Below the pieces are notes generated by a model that was not told the origin of the DNA, ran no database searches, and saw only the letters and a program-made list of their open reading frames with translations. A stretch of 64,000 nt of DNA, from the NCBI RefSeq assembly GCF_900100085.1, contig NZ_FNEJ01000003.1, forward strand, positions 124,001 through 188,000, given 5' to 3'. Within the stretch, counting starts at the first letter, position 1; the number at the start of each line of letters is the position of its first letter. The translations under genes and the position numbers were made by a program. The DNA is from Salipiger marinus (GTDB taxonomy: Bacteria; Pseudomonadota; Alphaproteobacteria; Rhodobacterales; Rhodobacteraceae). Positions 26,362-34,935 of this stretch are shown piece after piece.

Positions 26362-27315
26362 TCAGCTCCTCTTGATGCGGGGGTCGATGGCGGCCTGCGC
26401 CACATCGACGATCAGGTTCATGGCGACAAAGAACAGCGCCAGCACAAGGATGGTGCCCTGCAGCAGCGGCAGGTCACGCTGGAAGATGGCGTTGGACAGC
26501 AGAAACCCCGACCCCGGCCAGTTGAACACCGTCTCGATCAGGATCGATCCGCCCAGCAGATAGCCCAGCTGCAGCCCCATCACCGACAGCGCGGTGGCGG
26601 CGGCGTTGCGGGCGACATGGCGCAGCACGTCCGCGCGGCTCATGCCCTTGGCGTAAAGCGCCGTGACAAAATCCATGGTCAGGATGTCGCCCGCCAGCGC
26701 CCGCACCGTGCGCGCCACGATGCCGATGGGCACCACCGCCAGCGTCACGGCGGGCAGCACCAGATGGCGCATGTGCAGCCAGTCCCAGGCCCAGTCCTGC
26801 GATCCGCCCGGCCCCGCCCCCATCGACGGCAGCCAGCCCAGATTGACCGAAAAGATGATGACCAGCACGATGCCCAGCCAGTAATTCGGCACCGACACCC
26901 CGGTGATCGACAGCGCGGTCACCACCTTGTCCAGGGTCGTGTCGCGAAAATAACCCGCCAGAAACCCCAGAAAGATCCCAAGCGGAAAGGCGATCACCGC
27001 CGCACTCACCGCCAGCAGCAGCGAATTCTGCACCGCCCCGAACACCTCCTGCGCGACGGGGCGTCCGGTGGCGATGGACCGGCCCATATCGCCCTGCGCA
27101 AGATTGCCGATCCAGATCGCGTATTGCACCGGCAGGGGCTTGTCCAAGCCATAGGCGGCGCGCATCGCCGCCTGCTCCTCGGCGGTGGCATCCACCGGCA
27201 TGATCGCGGTCAGCGGATCGCCGGGCGCGATCTGCACCAGCAGGAAACAGATGACCGACACGCCGAAGGCCACGGGCAGGACAAGGATCAGACGGCGGAG
27301 AAAATAGCTGAGCAC
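26362..27315 (-). CDS. Dipeptide-type ABC transporter permease (DppB-like)
   Basis: Inner-membrane permease of 317 residues beginning MLSYFLRRLILVLPVAFGVSV, the DppB/OppB start. It has APGDPLTAIMP and the EAA loop FVTALYAKGMSRADVLRHV. It follows the binding-protein gene after 66 bp and forms the channel with the DppC-like subunit. Confidence 0.93.
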   Translation of the reverse strand: MLSYFLRRLILVLPVAFGVSVICFLLVQIAPGDPLTAIMPVDATAEEQAAMRAAYGLDKPLPVQYAIWIGNLAQGDMGRSIATGRPVAQEVFGAVQNSLLLAVSAAVIAFPLGIFLGFLAGYFRDTTLDKVVTALSITGVSVPNYWLGIVLVIIFSVNLGWLPSMGAGPGGSQDWAWDWLHMRHLVLPAVTLAVVPIGIVARTVRALAGDILTMDFVTALYAKGMSRADVLRHVARNAAATALSVMGLQLGYLLGGSILIETVFNWPGSGFLLSNAIFQRDLPLLQGTILVLALFFVAMNLIVDVAQAAIDPRIKRS

Positions 27316-27381
27316 GGGCTGGCTCCTGGCTGAGGCCCCCGCCGCGCTAGAACGCGGCAGGGGCGGCGACCCCGGTGGGGG

Positions 27382-28977
27382 TCACTCCATGGTGATGGAC
27401 GAGAAGTTCTGATACCAGTTCTGCGCCTGCACAAATCCCTTCACCTTCGGCGACAGCGCGCGCGGCGCCACGTCATGGGTGACCATCAGGAACAGCGCGT
27501 CATCGACATATTTCTCATGCGTCTCGCGCATCACCGCATCCTGTTCGGCGGGATCGAAGGTGGTCTTGATGCGGGCGAACAGATCCTGCATCTCGGGGTC
27601 GCAGTAATGGCCCCAGTTGGTGCCGTTGGGCGCGATCAGGTTGCAGTCCAGATGGCGGATGAGCCCGGTGAACGGATCCTGAATGAAATAGGTAAAGTTG
27701 ATGGACATGGCGCCTTCGACCGACGGGTCCGCCGCCCCCGCCCGCCACAGGTTGATCATCTGGTTCCACTCGACGACCATGAACTCCACGTCGATCCAGA
27801 TCTCGGCAAGGCTCTGCTGAAGAAACTCGTTCATCGGCAGCGGCAGCATCTGCCCCGACCCCGAGGGCGAGATCAGCGCCTTCACCTGCAGGTGGTTTTC
27901 CGGGCCAAACCCTGCCTCGGTCATCAGCGCCTTCGCGGTCTCCAGATCATAGCTGATGTCGAATTCGGGCTCGCCGAACCACTGCGAACTCGGCGGCAGG
28001 AAGCCCTTGGCCGGGACCATCAGCCCGCCCAGCAGCGGCGCCATGCCTTCACGGTCGATGGCAAGGTTCGCGGCCTTGCGCACCCGGATGTCATTCCATG
28101 GCGAGCCTTCGACCCGGCTCAGATGCCATGTCCAGTTATGCGGATAGGCGTTGGAGGAGATGACGAAGCCGTTGCCCTCCATCGCCGGGATGGTGTCGGG
28201 CGCGGGCGCCTCGATCCAGTCCACCTGCCCCGACATCAGCGCCGCCGCGCGGGCGTTCGGTTCCGGCAGCGGGATCAGCACCAGCTTGTCGAGCTGCGGA
28301 ATGCGGCTTTCATCCCAGTAATCGGCAAAAGGCACCATCTCGGCGCGCTCGCGCGGCACGAAGGTCTCCAGCTTCCACGGCCCGGTGCCCGAAGGCGCCA
28401 TCGCCACCTGCTCCCAGTCCTTGCCCAGCGCCTCCCAGTTGGCCTTGGACGACATCAGGATCCACGCCAGCTGATAGGGCAGCGTGGCATCGGGCTCCTT
28501 GGTCACGATCTCTACGGTCAGATCATCCACCACGCTGTACGACGCGATGGCGGGAATGCGCGATTTGCCCTGCGCCGCCTGCCGGGGATCGTACTGCTCC
28601 GACCCTTCCACCAGCAGCTTGTCGAGGTTCCACACCACATTCTCGGCGTTGAAGGGCGAACCGTCGTGAAACGTCACCCCCTCGCGCAGCGTGAAGGTCC
28701 ATTTCGTCTGGTCCTCCGGATCCACCGACCAGTCGGTGGCCAGCCCGGGGATCAGCATCGACGGCTTGTCGGCGCTGGTCAGATCCCATTCGATCAGCGA
28801 ATCATAGACCGTATAGCCCATGAACCGCATGCCCTCGCCGCCCTGATCGGTCTGGCCGGTGGTCAGCGGAATATCCGCCGCCGTCATGCCGATGCGCAGC
28901 GTGCCCTCGGCCATCGCCGCCCCGGCCAGACTGGCCGCCAGCGCCAGCGCCGCGATCCCTGCTTTCAGACGAAGCAT
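27382..28977 (-). CDS. ABC transporter substrate-binding protein, family 5 (dipeptide/nickel type)
   Basis: Periplasmic binding protein of 531 residues. A signal peptide (MLRLKAGIAALALAASLAG up to AMAEG) precedes the type II fold with WTFTLREGVTFHDGSPFNAENVVW (landmark LREGVTFHDGSPF). GGAGG six bases upstream fixes ATG 28977. It heads the operon that runs to 21213. The linked amidase, RidA and racemase-fold protein suggest the ligand is an amide or small N-containing compound rather than a peptide. Confidence 0.92.
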   Translation of the reverse strand: MLRLKAGIAALALAASLAGAAMAEGTLRIGMTAADIPLTTGQTDQGGEGMRFMGYTVYDSLIEWDLTSADKPSMLIPGLATDWSVDPEDQTKWTFTLREGVTFHDGSPFNAENVVWNLDKLLVEGSEQYDPRQAAQGKSRIPAIASYSVVDDLTVEIVTKEPDATLPYQLAWILMSSKANWEALGKDWEQVAMAPSGTGPWKLETFVPRERAEMVPFADYWDESRIPQLDKLVLIPLPEPNARAAALMSGQVDWIEAPAPDTIPAMEGNGFVISSNAYPHNWTWHLSRVEGSPWNDIRVRKAANLAIDREGMAPLLGGLMVPAKGFLPPSSQWFGEPEFDISYDLETAKALMTEAGFGPENHLQVKALISPSGSGQMLPLPMNEFLQQSLAEIWIDVEFMVVEWNQMINLWRAGAADPSVEGAMSINFTYFIQDPFTGLIRHLDCNLIAPNGTNWGHYCDPEMQDLFARIKTTFDPAEQDAVMRETHEKYVDDALFLMVTHDVAPRALSPKVKGFVQAQNWYQNFSSITME

Positions 28978-29403
28978 CTCATACCTCCGAATTGTCCCTG
29001 TTCCTGGTTCGGCGGGCTGCATTCATGGCACCCCGTCCGCTTCGCCAAGGATGCCGCGCGCCGCGCGGCACAGGGCAGAGCACAGCACGCGCGCCCCCGC
29101 AAAATGGCATTCCATGCCGCAAGATTAAGCAGTTCGCCCGCCGCCGCCCAGCTTGCAGGCAGCCAGAAATTCGCAGCCCCCGCTGCGGCCCGTCATCACG
29201 GCCCCAGACCCCGCCCCGGCACCCGGTCGCACGCCAAAGCGCCGATGCGCCCGCACGCCCCGCAGCCCCCGGCAAGGCCCTTCATCTTGCCCCTAAACTC
29301 CACGGGGGTGCGGGGGTGTGAAACCCCCGCTGCAACCGGGCCACAACGCAAAAGGGCGGGGATGTCTCCCCGCCCTCTCCAGATGATCCGGTCAGACCGC
29401 CGT
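28978..29403. other. Intergenic region between the dipeptide-type operon and the DegP-like gene
   Basis: This 426-bp region holds the upstream gene's terminator (29353-29376), a second stem with GCGGGGGT at 29310-29317 pairing with 29323-29330, and by position the promoter of the importer operon. No open frame with a Shine-Dalgarno and codon pattern like its neighbours is seen. Confidence 0.5.
29353..29376 (-). terminator. Rho-independent terminator of the DegP-like gene
   Basis: AGGGCGGGGA at 29353-29362 pairs with TCCCCGCCCT at 29367-29376 around a 4-base loop, and on the reverse strand is followed by TTTT. It lies 28 bp past the stop at 29404. Confidence 0.8.
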
Positions 29404-30882
29404 TTATTCGGTGGCCTCCAGCGACAGCGCGACAAAGCGCGGATCGCCGCCGCGGCGCACCAGAAGCAGGATCGACTTGCGGCCCGCCTCCTGCGCCTCG
29501 GCGATCTTGTCCTCCAGATCGCTCAGGCTCAGCACCTGCGCCTGCCCGGCTTCGGTGATGACATCGCCCGGACGCAGGCCCTTCTCGAAGGCTTCGGAGG
29601 CTTCGTCCACCGCCGTCACCGCCAGCCCGCGGGCGCTGTCCTCCAGCGCCAGTTCCTGCCGCAGATCCGCAGTCAGCGGCGACAGGGTCAGGCCCATCAG
29701 ATCCATGCTCGACGGTTCTTCGGGCAGATCCTGCTGCTGCGAGGCCGGGAAGGTCTCTTCGCTGTCCTCGCGGCGGCCCAGCGTGACCAGCAGCGTCTCG
29801 GTGGTGCCGTTGCGGTTGACGATCACCCGCACCGCCTTGCCGACCTCGGTATTGCCGACCAGCCGGACCAGCTGCCGGGTGTCCTCGATCTCCTTGCCGT
29901 CGAACGAGGTGATGACATCCCCCGCCTGCAGGCCCGCATCCATCGCCGGACCTTCCGGCACGTCCGACACCATGGCGCCGGTGGCGTCCGCCAGACCCAG
30001 CGCCTCGGCCATGTCGGGGGTCAGATCCTGAATGCGCACGCCCAGCCAGCCGCGGCGGGTCTCGCCGAATTCCTTGAGCTGGTCGACAACCTTGGTCACC
30101 ACGTTGGAGGCCATGGAAAAGCCGATGCCGATGGAGCCGCCATTGGGCGACAGGATCGCGGTGTTCACCCCGATCACGTCGCCGGACATGTTGAACAGCG
30201 GACCGCCGGAATTGCCGCGGTTGATGGCGGCATCGGTCTGAATGTAATCGTCATAGGTGCCCGACAGCGCCCGGTTGCGCGCCGACACGATGCCTGCCGA
30301 GACCGAAAAGCCCTGTCCCAGCGGGTTGCCCATGGCCATGACCCAGTCGCCCACGCGGGCAGTGTCGGAATCGCCGAACCTGACGAAGGGCAGCGGCTCC
30401 TCGGCCTCGACCTTCAGCAGCGCGATGTCGGTATTGGGGTCGGTGCCCACCAGCGTGGCCACCAGTTCGCGCCCCGAGAAGAATTCGATGGTGATCTCGT
30501 CGGCACCCTCGATGACGTGGTTGTTGGTGACGATGAAGCCGTCTTCGGAAATCACGAAGCCCGAGCCCAGCGCCGAGGACCGGCGCGGCCTGTCGCCGTT
30601 CTGACCGTTGCGGTCCTGAAATTCACGGAAAAAATCCTCGAAGGGCGAGCCTTCGGGAACGATGCCCTGCGGTCCGGTGCGGCCTGCCACCATGGTAGAG
30701 GTGGTGATGTTGACCACCGAGGGGCTGATGCGTTCGGCCAGATCGGCAAAGCTTTCGGGCGCGCCCCGGGCGGCGGCCATCAGGCTTTGCGACAGGATCA
30801 GGACCATGGACAGCGTCGCGAGCCAGAACAGCCGCAGCGGACGCGCGCCTTGGAACGTTGCTGCAAGTGAGGTTTGTTTCAC
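29404..30882 (-). CDS. degP: DegP/HtrA-type periplasmic serine protease
   Basis: Envelope quality-control protease of 492 residues. The N-terminus has a signal/anchor (LFWLATLSMVLILSQSLMAA), then a trypsin-like domain with triad His122 (VTNNHVIEG), Asp152 (DPNTDIALLK) and Ser225 (RGNSGGPLF). Two PDZ domains follow, at about 290-375 and 400-490. GTG 30882 is chosen because AAGGAG lies five bases upstream and no later ATG precedes the signal. Longer frames to 31215 have no signal or RBS. It is divergent from the TAXI transporter genes. DegP, DegQ and the general Do family are hard to separate here. Confidence 0.92.
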   Translation of the reverse strand: MKQTSLAATFQGARPLRLFWLATLSMVLILSQSLMAAARGAPESFADLAERISPSVVNITTSTMVAGRTGPQGIVPEGSPFEDFFREFQDRNGQNGDRPRRSSALGSGFVISEDGFIVTNNHVIEGADEITIEFFSGRELVATLVGTDPNTDIALLKVEAEEPLPFVRFGDSDTARVGDWVMAMGNPLGQGFSVSAGIVSARNRALSGTYDDYIQTDAAINRGNSGGPLFNMSGDVIGVNTAILSPNGGSIGIGFSMASNVVTKVVDQLKEFGETRRGWLGVRIQDLTPDMAEALGLADATGAMVSDVPEGPAMDAGLQAGDVITSFDGKEIEDTRQLVRLVGNTEVGKAVRVIVNRNGTTETLLVTLGRREDSEETFPASQQQDLPEEPSSMDLMGLTLSPLTADLRQELALEDSARGLAVTAVDEASEAFEKGLRPGDVITEAGQAQVLSLSDLEDKIAEAQEAGRKSILLLVRRGGDPRFVALSLEATE

Positions 30883-31353
30883 CGGGGACTCCTTCTGTTG
30901 GGCAGCAGGTCGCGCAACGGCACACCTGCCCCGCCTCCTCATGAACAAACCTAACATAGGTGCGCGGCGGCACCACGGAAGAAATGGTTTCAGCCTGTCA
31001 AGCCCATGTGACTTGACGGTGAAAGCGCGGTGAGCGCTGCATCCCCCCTCCGCCCTGCCCGCCCCGCCAGAAACCGCAGGCAGCAAGGGCACTGCGCGCC
31101 CGCGTCCCCCACCGCGGGCGGGAGGGAGAGACGCGCAGGAGCGCTGTGTCCCCGATGCCGCGCGGCGCAGGCTGATCGCGCGGAAACGGGCCTCGCAAGC
31201 CGCGTTCATGGCCATCAGGACGCCGTTTCATCGACCCCAAGGACTTGCACGCCAGATCACGGGATGTAACGGAGCCGTCAGGTGAAGGCTTGTATCGTGT
31301 CTTCCCGTCGGATTAACTTCCGGCATGACACTGCACGGAGGATTGTGGAGACC
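30883..31353. other. Divergent intergenic region, DegP-like / TAXI transporter
   Basis: This 471-bp region must hold both promoters. An inverted repeat GTCAAG (30997-31002) with CTTGAC (31012-31017), spaced by 9 bp, is visible and supplies TTGACA on the reverse strand and TTGACG on the forward strand, but no good -10 partner was found for either. No gene was recognised. Confidence 0.45.
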
Positions 31354-32358
31354 ATGAAACATATGAAGATCGTTGCCAGCGCTGCGCTGGCCCTTGGCGT
31401 TGCCGCTTCGTCTGCCGGCGCGCAGGAGATGAGCTTCTTCCGCATCGGCACCGGCGGCACCGCCGGGACCTATTACCCGATCGGGGGTCTTCTCGCGAAC
31501 GCGATCTCGAACCCGCCGGGCTCGCGCTCCTGCGAAGAGGGCGGATCCTGCGGCGTTCCCGGCCTCGTCGCCTCTGCCCTGTCCGCGAACGGCTCGGTCG
31601 CGAACATCAACGCCATTGCTGGCGGCACGCTTGAATCCGGCTTTTCCCAGTCCGACGTCGCGACCTGGGCCTATACCGGCACCGGCATCTGGGAAGGCAA
31701 GCCTGCGGTCGAAAGCCTGCGCGCCATCGCCAACCTCTATCCCGAAAGCATCCACCTGATCGCCAGCGCCGAGTCCGGCATCAGCACGGTCGCCGATCTG
31801 AAGGGCAAGCGCGTCTCCATGGACGAGCCGGGATCGGGCACGCTGGTCGATGCGCGGATCATCCTTGACGGTTACGGCCTCTCCGAGGAAGACATCACCC
31901 CCGAATTCCTCAAGCCCGATCAGGCTGCGGACCGGATGCGCGATGGCGCCATGGATGCGTTCTTCTTCGTCGGCGGCTACCCCGCCGGTGCCATTTCGGA
32001 ACTGGCCAGCCAGCATGACGTCAAGGTGATCCCGATCAGCTGTGACGACGCGCCGAAGATCTGCGAAGAATTCAAGTTCTTCGCCGAAGACACCGTGCCC
32101 GGCGGCACCTATGAGGGCAATGCCGACGACGTGACCACGCTGTCGGTCGGCGCGCAGTGGATCACCAGCGCCGAGCAGCCCGAAGATCTGATCTACGAGA
32201 TCACCAAGGCGCTGTGGAACGACAACACCCGCAAGCAGCTGGATGCCGGTCACGCCAAGGGCAAGCTGATCACCAAGGACACCGCGCTGAACGGCATCGG
32301 TGTGCCGCTGCACCCCGGCGCCGAGAAGTTCTACAAGGAAGCGGGCCTGCTTCAGTAA
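31354..32358 (+). CDS. TAXI family TRAP transporter solute-binding protein
   Basis: Periplasmic binding protein of the TAXI (TRAP-associated extracytoplasmic immunogenic) type, 334 residues. The signal peptide MKHMKIVASAALALGVAASS is followed by the family opening FFRIGTGGTAGTYYPIGG. GGAG precedes ATG 31354; ATG 31363 is possible. Two Cys pairs (SCEEGGSCG and SCDDAPKIC) could form periplasmic disulfides. It is followed by the fused permease and probably takes up an organic acid or amino acid such as glutamate-type ligands; the ligand is not known. Confidence 0.92.
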   Translation: MKHMKIVASAALALGVAASSAGAQEMSFFRIGTGGTAGTYYPIGGLLANAISNPPGSRSCEEGGSCGVPGLVASALSANGSVANINAIAGGTLESGFSQSDVATWAYTGTGIWEGKPAVESLRAIANLYPESIHLIASAESGISTVADLKGKRVSMDEPGSGTLVDARIILDGYGLSEEDITPEFLKPDQAADRMRDGAMDAFFFVGGYPAGAISELASQHDVKVIPISCDDAPKICEEFKFFAEDTVPGGTYEGNADDVTTLSVGAQWITSAEQPEDLIYEITKALWNDNTRKQLDAGHAKGKLITKDTALNGIGVPLHPGAEKFYKEAGLLQ

Positions 32359-32367
32359 CATGTCACG

Positions 32368-32393
32368 GCGGCGCGGGATCGATCCCGCGCCGC
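32368..32393 (+). terminator. Perfect 26-nt palindrome between binding protein and permease genes
   Basis: GCGGCGCGGGATC at 32368-32380 is followed directly by its exact reverse complement to 32393, then TTGGCTTTTT. It lies 9 bp after the binding-protein stop and 61 bp before the permease start. It looks like a partial terminator or mRNA-stabilising stem that lowers permease expression relative to the binding protein. Confidence 0.65.
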
Positions 32394-32454
32394 TTGGCTT
32401 TTTCAGGGGGTTGCGTCCGGCGCGGCCCCCTTTTGCCCCCCAGGAGAGCAGTGA

Positions 32455-34533
32455 ATGACCGAGGATCGCAGCAAGGACGGCGAGGACGTCCGTCACCTGA
32501 CCGCCGAAGAACTGCAGGCGATCGAAGAGGAATTCGACCCGGAACTCCGGTTCCGCAAGCTGGCCAGACCGCTGGCCCTGACCACCGGCGCGGTCCTGTT
32601 CCTGCTGTCCTGCTATCATTATTACACGGCCGGTTTCGGCATTCCTCAGGCGACGGTGCATCGCGGGCTGCATCTGGGCCTGACGCTGCTGGTCGTGTTC
32701 CTGAGCTTCTCTGCCTTCGGCAAGCAGGAGCATGCCAGCAGCGGGCGCGCGCCATTCGGCCTGCCGCTGCTGGACTGGGTGCTTGCCATCGCGGGCATCA
32801 TCAGCGCGCTTTACGTTCCGTGGATCTACAGCGAACTGGCCTTCCGGGTCGGCAATCCGCTGCCCATCGACGTGGTGATGGGGACGATCCTGATCGTGGT
32901 GCTGCTGGAGGCCGTGCGGCGCTCCATGGGCTGGCCGCTGCCGGTGATCGCGCTGCTGTTCATCGCCTATGCCTATTTCGGGCAGGCCATGCCGGGGATC
33001 CTCGTGCATCCCGGCGCCAGCTGGTCGAACATCGTCAACCACCTATACCTGACCTCGCAGGGCATCTACGGCACAGCACTTGGCGTGATCGCCACTTACG
33101 TGTTCCATTTCGTGCTGTTCGGCGTGATGGCGACGCGGATCGGCCTTGGCCAGCTTTTCATCGACATCGCCTCCGCCTTGGCCGGACGCTACGCGGGCGG
33201 CCCGGCAAAGGTGTCGGTGCTGTCCTCCGCCCTGCTCGGCTCGATTTCCGGATCCTCCATCGCCAACACGGTGACCACCGGCGCGCTGACCATCCCCGCG
33301 ATGATCCGCGTCGGCTATCCGCGCCACTTCGCCGCCGCGGTCGAGGCCGCCGCCTCGACCGGCGGGCAGATCACGCCCCCGGTCATGGGGGCAGTCGCCT
33401 TCCTGATGATCGAATATCTGGGCGTTCCGCTGACCACGATCCTGACTGCGGCACTTGTGCCCGCCTTCATGCATTTCTTTGGCGTGCTGGTGCAGGTTCA
33501 CCTTGAAGCGCGGCGTCTTGGCCTGCGTGGTCTCTCGGCGGACGAGCTTCCGAATGCGTGGAAGGTGCTGAAGGCAGGCTGGCTGTCCGTCCTTCCGCTG
33601 GTGATCCTCGTCGCGGTGCTGCTGTCGGGCCGCACGCCCTTTGCTGCCGCCTTCTACTCGATCACCGCCTGTATCCTCGTGCTTGCGATCCAGCAGGTGC
33701 AGGCCTCGGGCCTTGCCGACGGCCTCAAGGGCACCGTGACCGGCATCGTCGAAGGTTTCATCCTTGGCGCCAAGCAGTCGCTGTCGGTGACCGCCGCCGC
33801 GGCGCTTGTCGGCGTCGTGATCGGCATCGTCACCCTGACCGGCGTAGGTTTCAAGATCGCCTATATGGTGACAAGCATCGCGCAGGGCTGGGCCACCTCG
33901 CTGCATGACACGCTGGCCTTCCTGCCTTTCGAGCTGATGACCGTCGCCTCGCTGACGCTGCTGTTCACCCTGATCCTGACCGCAATCGTCTGCATCCTGA
34001 TGGGCTGCGGCATCCCCACCACTGCAAATTACATCATCATGGTGGCGGTGGCCGCGCCGATCCTTGGCATGCTGGGCGTGCAGCCGATGGTCGCGCATTA
34101 CTTCGTGTTCTATTACGGGGTGCTGGCGGATGTGACACCCCCCGTGGCGATGGCCGCCTATGCCGGTGCGGGGATCGCGGGGGCGAATGCCTTCAAGGCC
34201 GGGAACACGGCGTTCCGGCTGAGCATGGGCAAGGCGCTGGTGCCCTTCGTCTTTGCCTTCCAGCCCGCGCTGCTGCTCGTGACCGACGGCTTCACATGGG
34301 AGGCCTTCGCGCTGGCCTTCAGCGGCGCCATCCTCGGGATCTGGGTTCTGGCCTCTGCGGTGTCGAGCTGGCTTTTTGCCCCGCTTTACTGGTTCGAACG
34401 CATCGTGCTGGTCTTCGCCGCAATCCTGCTGGTCGCGCCGAACCTGACTTCCACGGCCATCGGCCTGCTGCTGGTGGTCCCGATCGCCCTGCGCCAGCTG
34501 ATCCCGAAGTGGCGCGGCCCGACGACGGCCTGA
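32455..34533 (+). CDS. TRAP transporter fused permease (DctQ-DctM type, TAXI-linked)
   Basis: Inner-membrane secondary transporter of 692 residues joining the small (4-helix) and large (about 12-helix) TRAP subunits. The N-terminal tail (DVRHLTAEELQAIEEEFDPE) is cytoplasmic. The large domain shows SALLGSISGSSIANTVTTGA, GGQITPPVMGAVAFLM and GCGIPTTANYIIMVAVAAP, motifs of the 4TM/12TM fusion group. It works with the preceding binding protein, using an ion gradient. Confidence 0.94.
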   Translation: MTEDRSKDGEDVRHLTAEELQAIEEEFDPELRFRKLARPLALTTGAVLFLLSCYHYYTAGFGIPQATVHRGLHLGLTLLVVFLSFSAFGKQEHASSGRAPFGLPLLDWVLAIAGIISALYVPWIYSELAFRVGNPLPIDVVMGTILIVVLLEAVRRSMGWPLPVIALLFIAYAYFGQAMPGILVHPGASWSNIVNHLYLTSQGIYGTALGVIATYVFHFVLFGVMATRIGLGQLFIDIASALAGRYAGGPAKVSVLSSALLGSISGSSIANTVTTGALTIPAMIRVGYPRHFAAAVEAAASTGGQITPPVMGAVAFLMIEYLGVPLTTILTAALVPAFMHFFGVLVQVHLEARRLGLRGLSADELPNAWKVLKAGWLSVLPLVILVAVLLSGRTPFAAAFYSITACILVLAIQQVQASGLADGLKGTVTGIVEGFILGAKQSLSVTAAAALVGVVIGIVTLTGVGFKIAYMVTSIAQGWATSLHDTLAFLPFELMTVASLTLLFTLILTAIVCILMGCGIPTTANYIIMVAVAAPILGMLGVQPMVAHYFVFYYGVLADVTPPVAMAAYAGAGIAGANAFKAGNTAFRLSMGKALVPFVFAFQPALLLVTDGFTWEAFALAFSGAILGIWVLASAVSSWLFAPLYWFERIVLVFAAILLVAPNLTSTAIGLLLVVPIALRQLIPKWRGPTTA

Positions 34534-34577
34534 CCTTGGCAAAGCCGCGCGTCCGTCAGCACCACGCGCGGTGCCAT

Positions 34578-34606
34578 GGCCCGACCGGGCGACCCCCGGT
34601 CGGGCC
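34578..34606 (+). terminator. Terminator-like hairpin after the TRAP permease
   Basis: GGCCCGACCGGG at 34578-34589 pairs perfectly with 34595-34606 around a 5-base loop, 44 bp after the stop. There is no U-tract. A second stem, GATCCCGCAG (34613-34622) with CTGCGGGATC (34634-34643), follows within 7 bp. Confidence 0.5.
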
Positions 34607-34881
34607 CCCTCTGATCCCGCAGACCGGCTCTTGCTGCGGGATCAGGCCCGAACGCCGGACGGGCAGCTCCGCCTTGTGACGTCCCAACCGCGCCGCTGCG
34701 ACGGCAGGACCAAGGCCGGCAGGCGGGCAAGGATGAAATCCCGCGGCAGCAGCGTCGTCCCCCCCTATGCCCCCGCAACGACCAAGTTGCGCCACAGCGT
34801 CTGGGGTGTTCCCTTTCCCGCCCGCGACATCGGGGCACCTCATGCCGTCAGGACTGACCCCGTGGGGGAACGTCACGCAAA

Positions 34882-34907
34882 AAGGGCCGGTCTTTCGACC
34901 GGCCCTT
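34882..34907 (-). terminator. Rho-independent terminator of hflKC
   Basis: AAGGGCCGGTC at 34882-34892 pairs with GACCGGCCCTT at 34897-34907; on the reverse strand the stem is followed by five T. It lies 29 bp past the hflC stop. Confidence 0.85.
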
Positions 34908-34935
34908 GTCGTTTGTCCTCGCGCGTGGTGCGGGG

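Larger units (their letters stand above)
34534..34935. other. Intergenic region between TRAP permease and hflC
   Basis: This 402-bp region between convergent genes contains three stems: 34578-34606 (12-bp stem), 34613-34643 and the hflC terminator 34882-34907. The rest holds no frame with recognisable protein features. Confidence 0.5.

Noticed and set aside
25219-30870. Very long reverse-complement frames (704 and 1131 codons) over the dipeptide-type operon
   Set aside because: They are antisense of well-recognised ABC transporter and DegP genes, are rich in His/Arg/Gln as expected for GC-rich shadow frames, and contain no domain or RBS.
30996-31018. TTGACA/TTGACG inverted pair as divergent -35 boxes
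   Set aside because: No -10-like hexamer lies at 16-18 bp on either strand, so promoters could not be placed with confidence.
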